This document shows positions 54,647 through 64,000 of a stretch of DNA of 64,000 nucleotides, piece after piece. The notes below the pieces were generated by a model, which was not told where the DNA came from, made no database searches, and saw only the letters and a list, made by a program, of their open reading frames with translations. This DNA comes from Allorhodopirellula heiligendammensis. GTDB taxonomy: Bacteria > Planctomycetota > Planctomycetia > Pirellulales > Pirellulaceae. Both the position numbers and the translations under genes were made by a program. Each line of letters begins with the position of its first letter. The first letter of the stretch is position 1. Location: positions 332,837 through 396,836 of the forward strand of contig NZ_SJPU01000002.1 of assembly GCF_007860105.1 (NCBI RefSeq), given 5' to 3'.

Positions 54647-57300
54647 ATGATAAAATTATTTCAGTTCTTGCCGCTATTTCTATTGGCGTCCGCAGCCATC
54701 GCTGAAACGCGGCAGCCGCTGAACTTCAATCGCGATATTCGCCCAATCTTGTCAAACAAGTGTTTTGCGTGTCATGGCCCAGACTCGCAAAATCGTGATG
54801 CAGGGTACCGGCTCGATACCAGCGAAGGTGCCTTCGCCGACTTAGGCGGCTATGCCGGGATCGTTCCCGGCGATCCCGATGCGAGCGAATTAGTGCTGCG
54901 CATCACCAACGATGACGTGGACATGCGGATGCCGCCTCAAGAGCACAAGAACCCGCTCACTGACGAGGAAATTGACCTACTCACACGATGGATCGAAGAT
55001 GGGGCCGAGTTCACCGGACACTGGGCATTTGAACCGATACAGCGGCCCGAGCCACCAGCGACGATGACGACTACCGGGGTGATCGACCGATTCATTGCCG
55101 CTCAACTAGAGCAGAGCGATCTGGGTTTCTCGCCCGAGGCATCACCCGAAACCCTTGTCCGCCGCTTGTATCTCGATTTAACCGGCTTGCCCCCAACCCT
55201 GGCGCAGGTCGACGCGTTTCTAAAAAACCCCGAGTTGGAGTACGAAACCACAATCGACCACCTGATGGACAGTCCGCAGTTCGCTGAGCGGATGGCCATG
55301 GAGTGGCTCGATGTCGCGCGCTTCGCTGACACGAATGGTTATTCGATCGATGACCACCGCGACATGTGGGCGTGGCGAGACTGGGTGATCCAGGCGTTTC
55401 AAAATAATTTGCCGTACGATGAGTTCATCCGTCAACAGCTTGCTGGTGACCTGATGGACAACCCGACTGAGCAACAAAAGATCGCGACTGGTTTTCTGCG
55501 AAACAGCATGAATACGCACGAAGGGGGAACGATTGCAGAGGAATACCGGGTAGCCACCATTATCGACAAAGTCGACACCGTCGCGACTGCGTTCATGGGC
55601 TTAACGATGCGCTGTGCCCAGTGCCACGACCATAAATACGATCCGATTTCTCAGCGTGACTACTATCGATTCTTTGCGTTCTTCAATACATCCACCGAAC
55701 CAGGCAAAGGCGGGGTCAACGGTAATACGAAACCAATGATCTCCGTCGATCCCATCTTGCCGGATGACGCCGCATTTCGAGCGTCACTGGAGTCACGCAT
55801 CGCATCACTCCAGCATGCCAAAGCAAATCCGGAAAATCTGCTCGGTGATGCCAGGCAAGTGTGGGAACGTGAAACGCTCGCGAAGGCAGACGCCAGTCTG
55901 GTAACCCAAGCCGTGACGACTTTCGTATCACGTGCGTTGCCGATGCCATTTTTCGCTGCCAGCGAATTTCCTCCGCAACTCGACCTTGTCGCTGCGTTGC
56001 GGAAGCCGGACCAGGAACGCAGCCTAGAAGACCAAAACTTAGTCGCTGCTGAGTTTGGCAAAGCCAACACGGACATGGGCAAACTCGTCGCGAGTATCGA
56101 TGGGGAGATCGATCTGCTGCGAAAATCTCTCGCCTCTGGGAAGACATCGGTCATGGTGATGAACGAGGACGCTGCCGATCGCCTGACCCCCATCCTGATG
56201 CGTGGCCAGTACGACCAACACGGCGAAATTGTCGATCCAGGGATCCCGGAGATCCTCGGAAGCCTGCCACCTTCGACCCGCGCAGACCGCCTCGCGTTGG
56301 CCGACTGGCTGATCGATCCCGATCATCCGCTCACCGCCCGGGTGGCGGTAAACCGCTATTGGCAAATGCTCTTTGGAACAGGGATCGTCAAGACGAGCGA
56401 AGATTTTGGCTCGCAAGGCGAATGGCCTTCGCATCCGGAATTGCTCGATTGGTTGGCGGCCGAGTTTTTGGAGTCCGACTGGAATGTGCGCGACTTACTG
56501 AAACGCATGCTGATGTCGCGGACCTATCGCCAATCCTCCAATGTCGACGAGGAGTTACTGGAGGTGGATCCGTATAACCGACTCTATGCTCGAGCGCCAC
56601 GTTTTCGCCTCTCCGCCGAAGCCGTTCGAGATAGTGAACTTGCCATTGCAGGATTGCTCAACACAGCCGTGGGTGGCCCCAGTGTGTACCCACCGCAGCC
56701 ACTGGGGCTATGGAAAGAGGTCAGCCACTTTGGCTACGGCGGCTTTTTCTCGGCGCAGCATTACTTTGCTGACCGCGACGAAGAAGTGTATCGCCGCAGC
56801 CTCTACATGTTTTGGAAACGCACTTCGCCGCCGCCTGTGATGACAACTTTCGACGCTCCCAGTCGCGAGACCTGTACCGTGCGACGCTCGCTGACCAACA
56901 CGCCGCTGCAGGCTCTCGTGCTGATGAATGCACCCCAATTCGTAGAGGCCTCACGGGGACTCGCGATGCGGATGTTGAACGCCGGCGAGTCCGTGGTCGC
57001 CCAGATTGGTCATGGTTTTCGGCTTGCCACCGCACGAAATCCATCCCCTGATGAGCTAGAGATTTTAAGTGCCGCCTATGAGCGACAATTGGCATATTTC
57101 ACTGCGTCGCCTGATCGGGCCGCGAGTTACCTGGGGCGCCAAGACTCTCGAACTATGAATGCCGTGGATAGCGCCGCGGTCCAGCGCACTGATCGTACTG
57201 GCCACATTAATTACGGAGCGATCAGCGACTATCCCCAAATCGCTGCGATGAGCTCGGTCGCATCGCTGATTCTCAACCTTGACGAAACGATCACACGCGA

Positions 57301-57304
<4 letters not shown>
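54647..57304 (+). CDS. PSCyt1-DUF1549-DUF1553 cytochrome protein (pair 3)
   Basis: An 885-residue exported cytochrome protein. Signal peptide [17 protein letters not shown]; PSCyt1 motif CFACH (39-43) followed by [20 protein letters not shown]1549 with [20 protein letters not shown] and [23 protein letters not shown]1553 with [20 protein letters not shown] and [20 protein letters not shown]. It lacks the long insertion of its plus-strand neighbour. The start at 54647 has GGCGAGAG in good position; an ORF start at 54626 is less likely. It overlaps the next gene by ATGA. Confidence 0.93.
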
Positions 57305-58740
<1,436 letters not shown>

Positions 58741-59140
58741 TCATGGTCCTATGCATCCACGTCAAGCTCTTTGCGGATGACTACACTAGCCGCTGGGCAT
58801 CGACTGACCATTGGAGTAATCAACGTCAACGACGCTTTTGAGCCGAGAGCTCTATGACACTGGGCAGCACCGCCAGCCCGGCCGCTGACGCGTGTCGGCT
58901 CACCTACCGAACAATCGACATGCCTACGTTCGGCAGCGTCCAGTCCGGCTAGGGTGCTAACCAAGATCCTAATCGCTTGGCTTCTCGCTCAAAATCTCAG
59001 CAAACAACATGTCGGGGGTGGAGTGAAACACAGACGACTCCCTACAATCGAGCGAAAAGGCAGCTTGGGTGGACGGACCAATGGACGACTCCGCCAAATC
59101 CTACCTACCCCGACTTAGCAATTAAATTAAAGAGATTTGT
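58741..59140. other. Intergenic region between the cytochrome/DUF1501 locus and the TMEM14-family gene
   Basis: About 400 bases without a convincing coding frame or RNA family. An AT-rich stretch (AATTAAATTAAAGAG, about 59121-59135) just before the TMEM14-family start may hold the -10 region and ribosome site of that gene. Confidence 0.5.
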
Positions 59141-59455
59141 GTGGACTTTCCGGTAATCGTAACAGCCATCTTTGGAGCATTTGTCGTCTTCGGAGGAGTC
59201 ATGGGCTATGTCAAAGCTTCGAGCAAGGCATCTTTGATCGCTGGCAGCATCACGGGCGGCCTGCTTCTGCTCTCGGCGTTCCTCATGGCGCGAGGGATCA
59301 CAGCAGGTGCCATTCTAGGGATGGTAGTTTCGCTGCTATTGGTTGCCCAGTTTGGCGCGTCGTTACGGAAAAAGTTCAAAATCATGCCCAACCTGCTGGT
59401 CGTCATCCTGGGATTGATCACCCTCGGCACGCTCATTTTCCGTTTGGTCGCTTAG
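59141..59455 (+). CDS. TMEM14-family small membrane protein
   Basis: A 104-residue protein with four hydrophobic segments. The pattern GGVMGYVKASSKASLIAGSI followed by a GGLLLL helix and the C-terminal LVVILGLITLGTLIFRL is that of the TMEM14 (UPF0136) family, which is found in bacteria, plants and animals; in eukaryotes members are linked to lipid or heme-precursor export, but the bacterial role is unknown. The start is GTG with AAAGAG upstream. It stands alone. Confidence 0.85.
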   Translation: MDFPVIVTAIFGAFVVFGGVMGYVKASSKASLIAGSITGGLLLLSAFLMARGITAGAILGMVVSLLLVAQFGASLRKKFKIMPNLLVVILGLITLGTLIFRLVA

Positions 59456-59535
59456 ACTAGGCCGATCCAAATGCGTGACGAGAGCACCGCAGTCCTCGTC
59501 ACCGACCACCATCGAAAGGGACGTCACCACCACAA

Positions 59536-59609
59536 GGCCCCCAGGGACACGGCCCCCAGGGACACGGCGCCCAGGGACAGGCGCCCAGGGACACGGCCCC
59601 CAGGGACAC
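59536..59609. repeat. GC-rich tandem repeat, five units of about 15 bases
   Basis: Unit GGCCCCCAGGGACAC, present in five direct copies (59536, 59551, 59566, 59580, 59595). Units three and four have GGCGCCC in place of GGCCCCC, and unit three is one base short. The array lies in the gap between the TMEM14-family gene and sugE. Confidence 0.9.
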
Positions 59610-59722
59610 AGCATCTTAGCGACGAACTTGACTCCATCCATACAGCGTCTGTTCCAAAGAAGAAGTCAAATCACTCGAACGCTACGTCTGGCATCCTTAG
59701 GTCCGATTGAACGTCAACTCGT

Positions 59723-60040
59723 TTAGTGTGCGGTCAATTTCAATCCGATAATGGACACCATCAGTAGGATGAGGAAGAAAACACGTCCGGCGTTCACGGG
59801 CTCGCCCAAGAACGTCATGCCTAAGACAATTGTGCCGAAGGTGCCGATGCCAACCCAAACGGCATAGGCGGTCCCGATAGGAAGAGTTCGAGCAGCAAGC
59901 GCGAGCAGATACATGCTCGCGATGATACCCAGAATGGTCAGCACGCTCGGAACGAGCTTTGTGAAGCCGTGGGTATACTTGAGGCCAATCGCCCAGCCAG
60001 CTTCCAAGAGACCTGCGATAACGAGAAAAACCCATGACAT
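59723..60040 (-). CDS. sugE: SMR-family guanidinium exporter (SugE/Gdx)
   Basis: A four-helix small multidrug resistance protein of 105 residues. The GLLEAGWAIGLKYTHGFTKL segment carries the essential Glu of the first helix and the Gdx/SugE pattern; PIGTAYAVWVGIGTFGTIVL and FLGEPVNAGRVFFLILLMVS follow. The Gdx subgroup exports guanidinium in exchange for protons rather than being a multidrug pump. The start is the ATG at 60040 with AAAGGAG eight bases upstream; a longer frame reaches 60115 but would run through the riboswitch. The upstream guanidine-III riboswitch supports the guanidinium-export role. Confidence 0.95.
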   Translation of the reverse strand: MSWVFLVIAGLLEAGWAIGLKYTHGFTKLVPSVLTILGIIASMYLLALAARTLPIGTAYAVWVGIGTFGTIVLGMTFLGEPVNAGRVFFLILLMVSIIGLKLTAH

Positions 60041-60061
60041 GATAACGCTCCTTTGAGGGAT

Positions 60062-60102
60062 GCGTCGTCTTATCTTAACCGGGTACGTCGCACATCGTCC
60101 GG
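60062..60102 (-). promoter_or_regulatory. Guanidine-III (ykkC-III) riboswitch
   Basis: The minus strand reads CCGGACGATGTGCGACGTAC then CCGGTTAAGATAAGACGACGC. It follows the known guanidine-III aptamer almost base for base: the CCGG pairing with the ACCCGG segment, the ACGA loop, and the AAGAC element near the 3' end. Relative to the well-studied form, the GCG-x-CGU/ACG-x-CGC helix has an A-A mismatch at its centre. It sits about 20 nt upstream of the sugE start, close to its ribosome site, so translation control by guanidine is likely. Confidence 0.92.
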
Positions 60103-60127
60103 GCCTGAATGGCAATCACGATGACTA

Positions 60128-60156
60128 GTTGTGGGCCGCATCGATCGATTTGTCAA
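60128..60156 (-). promoter_or_regulatory. Sigma-70-like promoter for sugE leader
   Basis: A perfect TTGACA -35 (60151-60156) and a weaker CACAAC -10 (60128-60133) 17 bases apart on the minus strand. A start near 60121 would place the riboswitch almost at the 5' end of the transcript. The rest of the 60157-60380 gap shows no coding frame or known RNA. Confidence 0.5.
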
Positions 60157-60380
60157 GACAGCCGCGTGAGATTCCGCCCTCGCTCGGAGTACTGCGTTTC
60201 ATCGCATGCGCCCTCGGACAGCTAGCGGTCACCAGAGATTCGATGTTCCTTGATTGACTATGAGTTCGACCGCGTTCTTCTCTTACTCAGCCGTGTACGC
60301 CTGCCGACGTTGTGTTCCAAGGGTTGGGGGCTTCCCGTGGGAGAGGTCAGTAAAAACCTCCGTTGCCTGCGACCGGTCCT

Positions 60381-62660
60381 CTACTTCTCGATTCGCCAAC
60401 AGCGATGGATGCGGCGATTGCGAAACTCGTCAGGAACCGTTTGTTTGGAGATTTCATGGATCGCGGTCGCGGTGAGCGACTCGATATCAAACTTAAATCT
60501 GCGAAAGTTGGTGGAGAAGAAGATCACGCCGCCCGGTCGGACCAGTTTCAGAATGTTGTTGAGCAATGGCACGGCGTCGGTTTGCACGTTCCAGTCTTCA
60601 TCGGTGCGTTTGCTGTTGGAGAACGTGGGTGGGTCGCAGATGACGAGATCATATACCTCACCGGTCCGATGGCGGCGAATGAATTCACCGATGTCCATTG
60701 CCGCGAACTGATGTTGGGGGCCGCTCAAACCGTTGGCTTTCAGATTTTCTTGTGCCCAGTCGAGGTAGGTCTGCGAGAGATCGACGCTCGTCGTCGATGC
60801 GGCGCCGCCTGCGGCCGCGTAGGTAGTGAATGAACCGGTGTACGCAAAAAGATTCAGAACATGCTTGCCAGCAGACTGTTCGCGAACCATACCACGCGTG
60901 ACGCGGTGGTCCAGAAACAACCCGGTATCGATATAGTCCGCAAGATTAACCAGGAAGGTGAGACCACCTTCCTGGACAGGAATCCTTTGGTCGGTTTGCG
61001 AGATCTTCTCGTGCTGGGTGTTTCCCCGCTGGCGTGAACGTCGTTTCAGAAACACGTTCTGTTTGGGCACATCGAGTGCCTCGCCGGCAGTGGCGGCCAT
61101 GAGATCCAACCAAGCAGCATGTTGAGCGGCGTCGCGATCGTGTGGCCGTTCAAACTCACTCAGGTGAAGGTAGTTTTCGTAACGATCCACGACCAGTGGG
61201 ATTTCGGGCACGTCACGTTCATAAAGACGGAAACAAGTAATGTTACGCCGCGCCATCATCTTCCGAAAATGCTTGGCACGTTTCCGCAGCCGCGTCGCAA
61301 ACAGGTCAGCTTGGTGCTGTGCGTTATCCGCCAATGCACCAAAGGCAGCCTCGCCAACGGCGTGCACATACGGTCGCGGGGATTTCTCCAGCTGCGGCTC
61401 AGAGGCAACTGACTGTGCCTCGCGATCACCGCTAGCGTCGTCGACTCTCTCCGGCGCAGCTGGCACTACCTCAGACGCTACTGCGGTGTCAGGCGACGCC
61501 GATGTGCGCGGCGAATCCGCGACTGGCTTGGGACCTTGAAATTGGTAGTAGGTACACTCAATGCGGCCGTTGTAAAGCTTGCGCCGACGATCGGCGCTGC
61601 GACCGAGCACCTTTTCGAACGCGGAAAATGAAGTCAGGAAATAGAAGGACCATGTCGGTAGATGCCGTAAAACATTGGGCAGCGCGGCGTAGAGTTCTTC
61701 AATCTCCCAGTCACGACCGAGTCGCATGCCGTAGGGTGGGTTGGTGATCAGGCATCCGAACCGCCGGCTGCTACGCGAATCGCGAACATCCGCAGTCTCA
61801 AAATGCACGTCGGCCGTTACTCCCGCCGCCTCGGCGTTTTCGCGAGCGAACCGCAGGACCCGAAAATCAGTATCGCTGCCGAGCAGTCGCTGCGGCAGTG
61901 GCTCGAGCACGCCTTGCAATGCCTCCGTACGAAGCTGCAGGATCGCTTCACGCGGTGCATCCTGCCACTGCTCAAATCGAAACTCGCGAGATTGGCCTGG
62001 CGCCATGTTGCGGCCGATCATCGCTGCTTCGATGAGAATCGTGCCGCTGCCACAGAACGGATCAACGAGCGGCCGATCCCGCTTCCAATAGCTCAGCATC
62101 ACCATGGCTGCAGCGAGGGTTTCTTTGAGCGGTGCGGCCGTGACGGCGGAGCGGTATCCACGGCGGTGCAGGCTACGCCCCGTCGTGTCGATCGTGATGG
62201 TGGCAGTATCTTTTAGTAATGCGATATCGACCGGGTACGATGCCCCCGTTTCAGGCAGGGTTTCGGTAGCATGATCGCGACGCATCGCATCGACAATCGC
62301 TCGTTTGACCGCGCGCTGGCACGCCGGCACGCTCGTCAGGGTCGACTTCACACTGCGGCCAGTGACCGTGAATTCACCATCGACGGGAATCCAATCACCC
62401 CAGCTAATCGCTTTGGTCGTTTCAAACAGGGCGTCAAAGTCAGCGGCAGCGAATTCCGCAACGCGGATCAGTACTCGATCAGCACAGCGTAACCATAGAT
62501 TGGCCTTGGCAACTGTCTCCAGGTTACCGCGGAAATGCACTCGTCCGGATTCACCGATGGTGGCGTCGATCCCCAGCCCAGAGAGTTCGCGTCGTACGAT
62601 CGCTTCGAGCCCAAAGGCACACGCAGCGATGAGATCCAATTCTTGTTGTTGAGAGTGCAT
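60381..62660 (-). CDS. rlmL: Bifunctional 23S rRNA methyltransferase RlmKL
   Basis: Methylates the large-subunit rRNA at two positions (m2G2445 and m7G2069 in E. coli numbering). The N-terminal THUMP region (AACAFGLEAIVRRELSGLGI) leads to the first Rossmann methyltransferase with VDPFCGSGTILIEAAMIGRN and CLITNPPYGMRLGRDWEIEE. After an Ala/Ser/Glu-rich linker the RlmK half has HVLNLFAYTGSFTTYAAAGG and VICDPPTFSNSKRTDEDWNV. The 759 residues are slightly longer than in E. coli, mostly in the linker. The start is the ATG at 62660; a TTG at 62678 precedes it. Confidence 0.95.
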   Translation of the reverse strand: MHSQQQELDLIAACAFGLEAIVRRELSGLGIDATIGESGRVHFRGNLETVAKANLWLRCADRVLIRVAEFAAADFDALFETTKAISWGDWIPVDGEFTVTGRSVKSTLTSVPACQRAVKRAIVDAMRRDHATETLPETGASYPVDIALLKDTATITIDTTGRSLHRRGYRSAVTAAPLKETLAAAMVMLSYWKRDRPLVDPFCGSGTILIEAAMIGRNMAPGQSREFRFEQWQDAPREAILQLRTEALQGVLEPLPQRLLGSDTDFRVLRFARENAEAAGVTADVHFETADVRDSRSSRRFGCLITNPPYGMRLGRDWEIEELYAALPNVLRHLPTWSFYFLTSFSAFEKVLGRSADRRRKLYNGRIECTYYQFQGPKPVADSPRTSASPDTAVASEVVPAAPERVDDASGDREAQSVASEPQLEKSPRPYVHAVGEAAFGALADNAQHQADLFATRLRKRAKHFRKMMARRNITCFRLYERDVPEIPLVVDRYENYLHLSEFERPHDRDAAQHAAWLDLMAATAGEALDVPKQNVFLKRRSRQRGNTQHEKISQTDQRIPVQEGGLTFLVNLADYIDTGLFLDHRVTRGMVREQSAGKHVLNLFAYTGSFTTYAAAGGAASTTSVDLSQTYLDWAQENLKANGLSGPQHQFAAMDIGEFIRRHRTGEVYDLVICDPPTFSNSKRTDEDWNVQTDAVPLLNNILKLVRPGGVIFFSTNFRRFKFDIESLTATAIHEISKQTVPDEFRNRRIHRCWRIEK

Positions 62661-62808
62661 GAGGAACTCATTGTCCAAAGCAGGTGTAGGTACAGGTGAA
62701 TGCCGTCGGTATAACTCGATTGGGCAGTAGACGTTAGCCCCGGGATCCCCTCCGTCAACGCCAAGCGATCATAACAAGGCTCGTGCAGGTAATTATCGTG
62801 GACAGACC

Positions 62809-62842
62809 AAAAAAAACGGCTCCAGTGAAACCAGAGCCGTTT
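62809..62842 (-). terminator. Intrinsic terminator of tsf
   Basis: On the minus strand AAACGGCTC pairs with GAGCCGTTT around a short loop and is followed directly by a run of T residues. It lies about 35 bases after the tsf stop. The strongest terminator in the window. Confidence 0.93.
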
Positions 62843-62877
62843 ACATGAATATCGACGATGACGAGTAGCCGGGGTAC

Positions 62878-63855
62878 TCAGTTCACGGCAACGCGTTTGA
62901 ACTCGATGATCTCAGCTTCGGGGCTGAGCGACTTAACAGCCACTTCAACCGTCTTCGTATCGTCAAGAGCGTAAAACTGGCTCAGCAGGCAGCGTTCTTG
63001 ATCCAATGCAGTGTTATCGGCAATGAAACGCTCGAGCTTGCCAGGAACAATCTTGTCCCAGATCTTTTCCGGTTTGCCTTCGGCTTTCAGTTCGGCCTTG
63101 ATCGCTTCCTCAGTCGCGGCCAGGACGGCAGGCGTCAGTTGGCGACGGCTGGCGTACTGGGGCACGTTCTTGACCGGTTTGCCAAGGTTTTCCTTCTCAT
63201 TGAGTTCGTTCTCAGCAATGATTTGGGCCTTGAGAGCTTCGGTTTCCTTCTCAACAAACTCGGCATCGAATTCGTCAGGGTGTAGGATCGAAGGCTTCAT
63301 CGCGGCAATGTGCATCGCTACGCCACGGAAGAACTGAGGTGCTTCGTCCTTACCGCCATCTTTGTAGGATACCAGCACGCCGATCTTGCTTCCGGCGTGA
63401 ATGTACGAAGCGATGTTTTCGCCTTCGACGACTTGGACATCGGAAACTTCGATCTTCTCACCGGTACGGCCTGTTTCGGTAACGAGATGCTCCTTCACAG
63501 TCGTGCCTTCGATCTCCAACGAATTGACTTCGTCGACACTCGCGGCACCGTTGTCCATCGCCAAGCGAGCGATGCGTTCGGTCAATGCGATGAAACTTTC
63601 GTTTTTAGCAACAAAGTCAGTTTCGCAGCTCAGGGCCAGCAGGAGTCCTTTTTTACCTTCGGCAATGACCACGACAACACCTTCGTTGGCATCGCGATCG
63701 GCACGCTTTTCAGCGACTTTCTTGCCCTTTTTGCGAAGGTAATCGAGGGCACCTTCCATATCGCCACCCGATTCCTCGAGTGCCTTTTTGCAATCCATCA
63801 TGCCGGCGCCCGTTGACTTTCTCAACTCGCTTACGTCTTTGGCAGAAATGCTCAT
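62878..63855 (-). CDS. tsf: Translation elongation factor Ts
   Basis: Nucleotide exchange factor for EF-Tu. The N-terminal UBA-like domain (VSELRKSTGAGMMDCKKALE, SGGDMEGALDYLRKKGKKVA) and the core with LALSCETDFVAKNESFIALT are the family hallmarks. The C-terminal part (HPDEFDAEFVEKETEALKAQ and the final LSPEAEIIEFKRVAVN) forms the second subdomain. At 325 residues it is a little longer than E. coli EF-Ts. It is followed by a strong terminator. rpsB is expected upstream, outside the window; I see no gene in the 145 bases between the tsf start and the window end. Confidence 0.97.
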   Translation of the reverse strand: MSISAKDVSELRKSTGAGMMDCKKALEESGGDMEGALDYLRKKGKKVAEKRADRDANEGVVVVIAEGKKGLLLALSCETDFVAKNESFIALTERIARLAMDNGAASVDEVNSLEIEGTTVKEHLVTETGRTGEKIEVSDVQVVEGENIASYIHAGSKIGVLVSYKDGGKDEAPQFFRGVAMHIAAMKPSILHPDEFDAEFVEKETEALKAQIIAENELNEKENLGKPVKNVPQYASRRQLTPAVLAATEEAIKAELKAEGKPEKIWDKIVPGKLERFIADNTALDQERCLLSQFYALDDTKTVEVAVKSLSPEAEIIEFKRVAVN

Positions 63856-64000
63856 CTTTGCTTCCTAAGTTTACAAGTGTCAGATATCTATGTATTTGTT
63901 TGTGTGTCAGTCGGCTACCGCTGGAGGGGCGCCGATCCGGTTAGCCGCGTCGCGCCATCGGTCCGCTGGGACGAATCGTCTGCAACGACACTGATGATCT

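Noticed and set aside
59476-59726. Plus-strand frame through the tandem repeat giving a PPGTRPPGT-like peptide
   Set aside because: The proline-threonine pattern is simply the repeat read as codons; there is no ribosome site and it overlaps the end of sugE antisense.

Overview
The window looks like a chromosome segment of a planctomycete, most likely a Rhodopirellula-like member of the Pirellulaceae. The evidence is the protein families present: a DUF1559 (H-X9-DG) prepilin-like protein, DUF1598, DUF1570, three PSCyt1/DUF1549/DUF1553 cytochrome proteins each followed by a DUF1501 protein, a PVC-type heme-binding dehydrogenase with HEAT repeats, a Cys-type sulfatase, and an ECF sigma factor with a FecR/LamG partner. 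This assignment is inference; no rRNA lies in the window. I see no tRNA, IS element, prophage or CRISPR array.

Layout. 1-3952 (minus): a cobalamin riboswitch precedes a DUF1559 gene and cobQ, cobO and a truncated cobU, with overlapping ends. 4121-8488 (minus): ispE, a spoVG with an inserted zinc ribbon, and two membrane proteins of unknown role. 8651-16325 (plus): an aromatic/aspartate aminotransferase, then a five-gene oppABCDF oligopeptide importer whose cistrons overlap by ATGA. 16685-25513: a DUF1570 metallopeptidase-like protein, an acidic unknown, a membrane acyltransferase-like protein, DUF1598, a 59-residue small protein, a secreted HtrA-PDZ-PA14 protease and a DegT-family sugar aminotransferase. 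25678-31004 (plus): a TPR protein, ExbB, ExbD and a membrane-anchored alpha/alpha-toroid protein in one operon. 31388-41463: a Tat-signal polysaccharide pyruvyl transferase-like protein, the heme dehydrogenase, a small membrane protein, and a 1492-residue SMC/YhaN-like ATPase with two DUF4332 domains. 41690-58740: a 17 kb sulfatase/cytochrome locus built around a divergent ECF sigma factor gene. 59141-63855: a TMEM14-family protein, a GC-rich tandem repeat, a SugE/Gdx exporter under a guanidine-III riboswitch, rlmKL, and tsf with a clear intrinsic terminator.

The genes form several functional units. Vitamin B12 assembly is feedback-controlled by its riboswitch. Peptide import is one translationally coupled operon. 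The ECF/FecR-LamG pair probably senses an extracytoplasmic cue and may control the sulfatase and at least some of the cytochrome/DUF1501 pairs. The guanidine exporter has its own ligand-sensing leader. The least explained units are the SMC-like DUF4332 protein, the ExbBD-toroid operon, the zinc-ribbon SpoVG and a 50-codon gene at the centre of the sulfatase locus.
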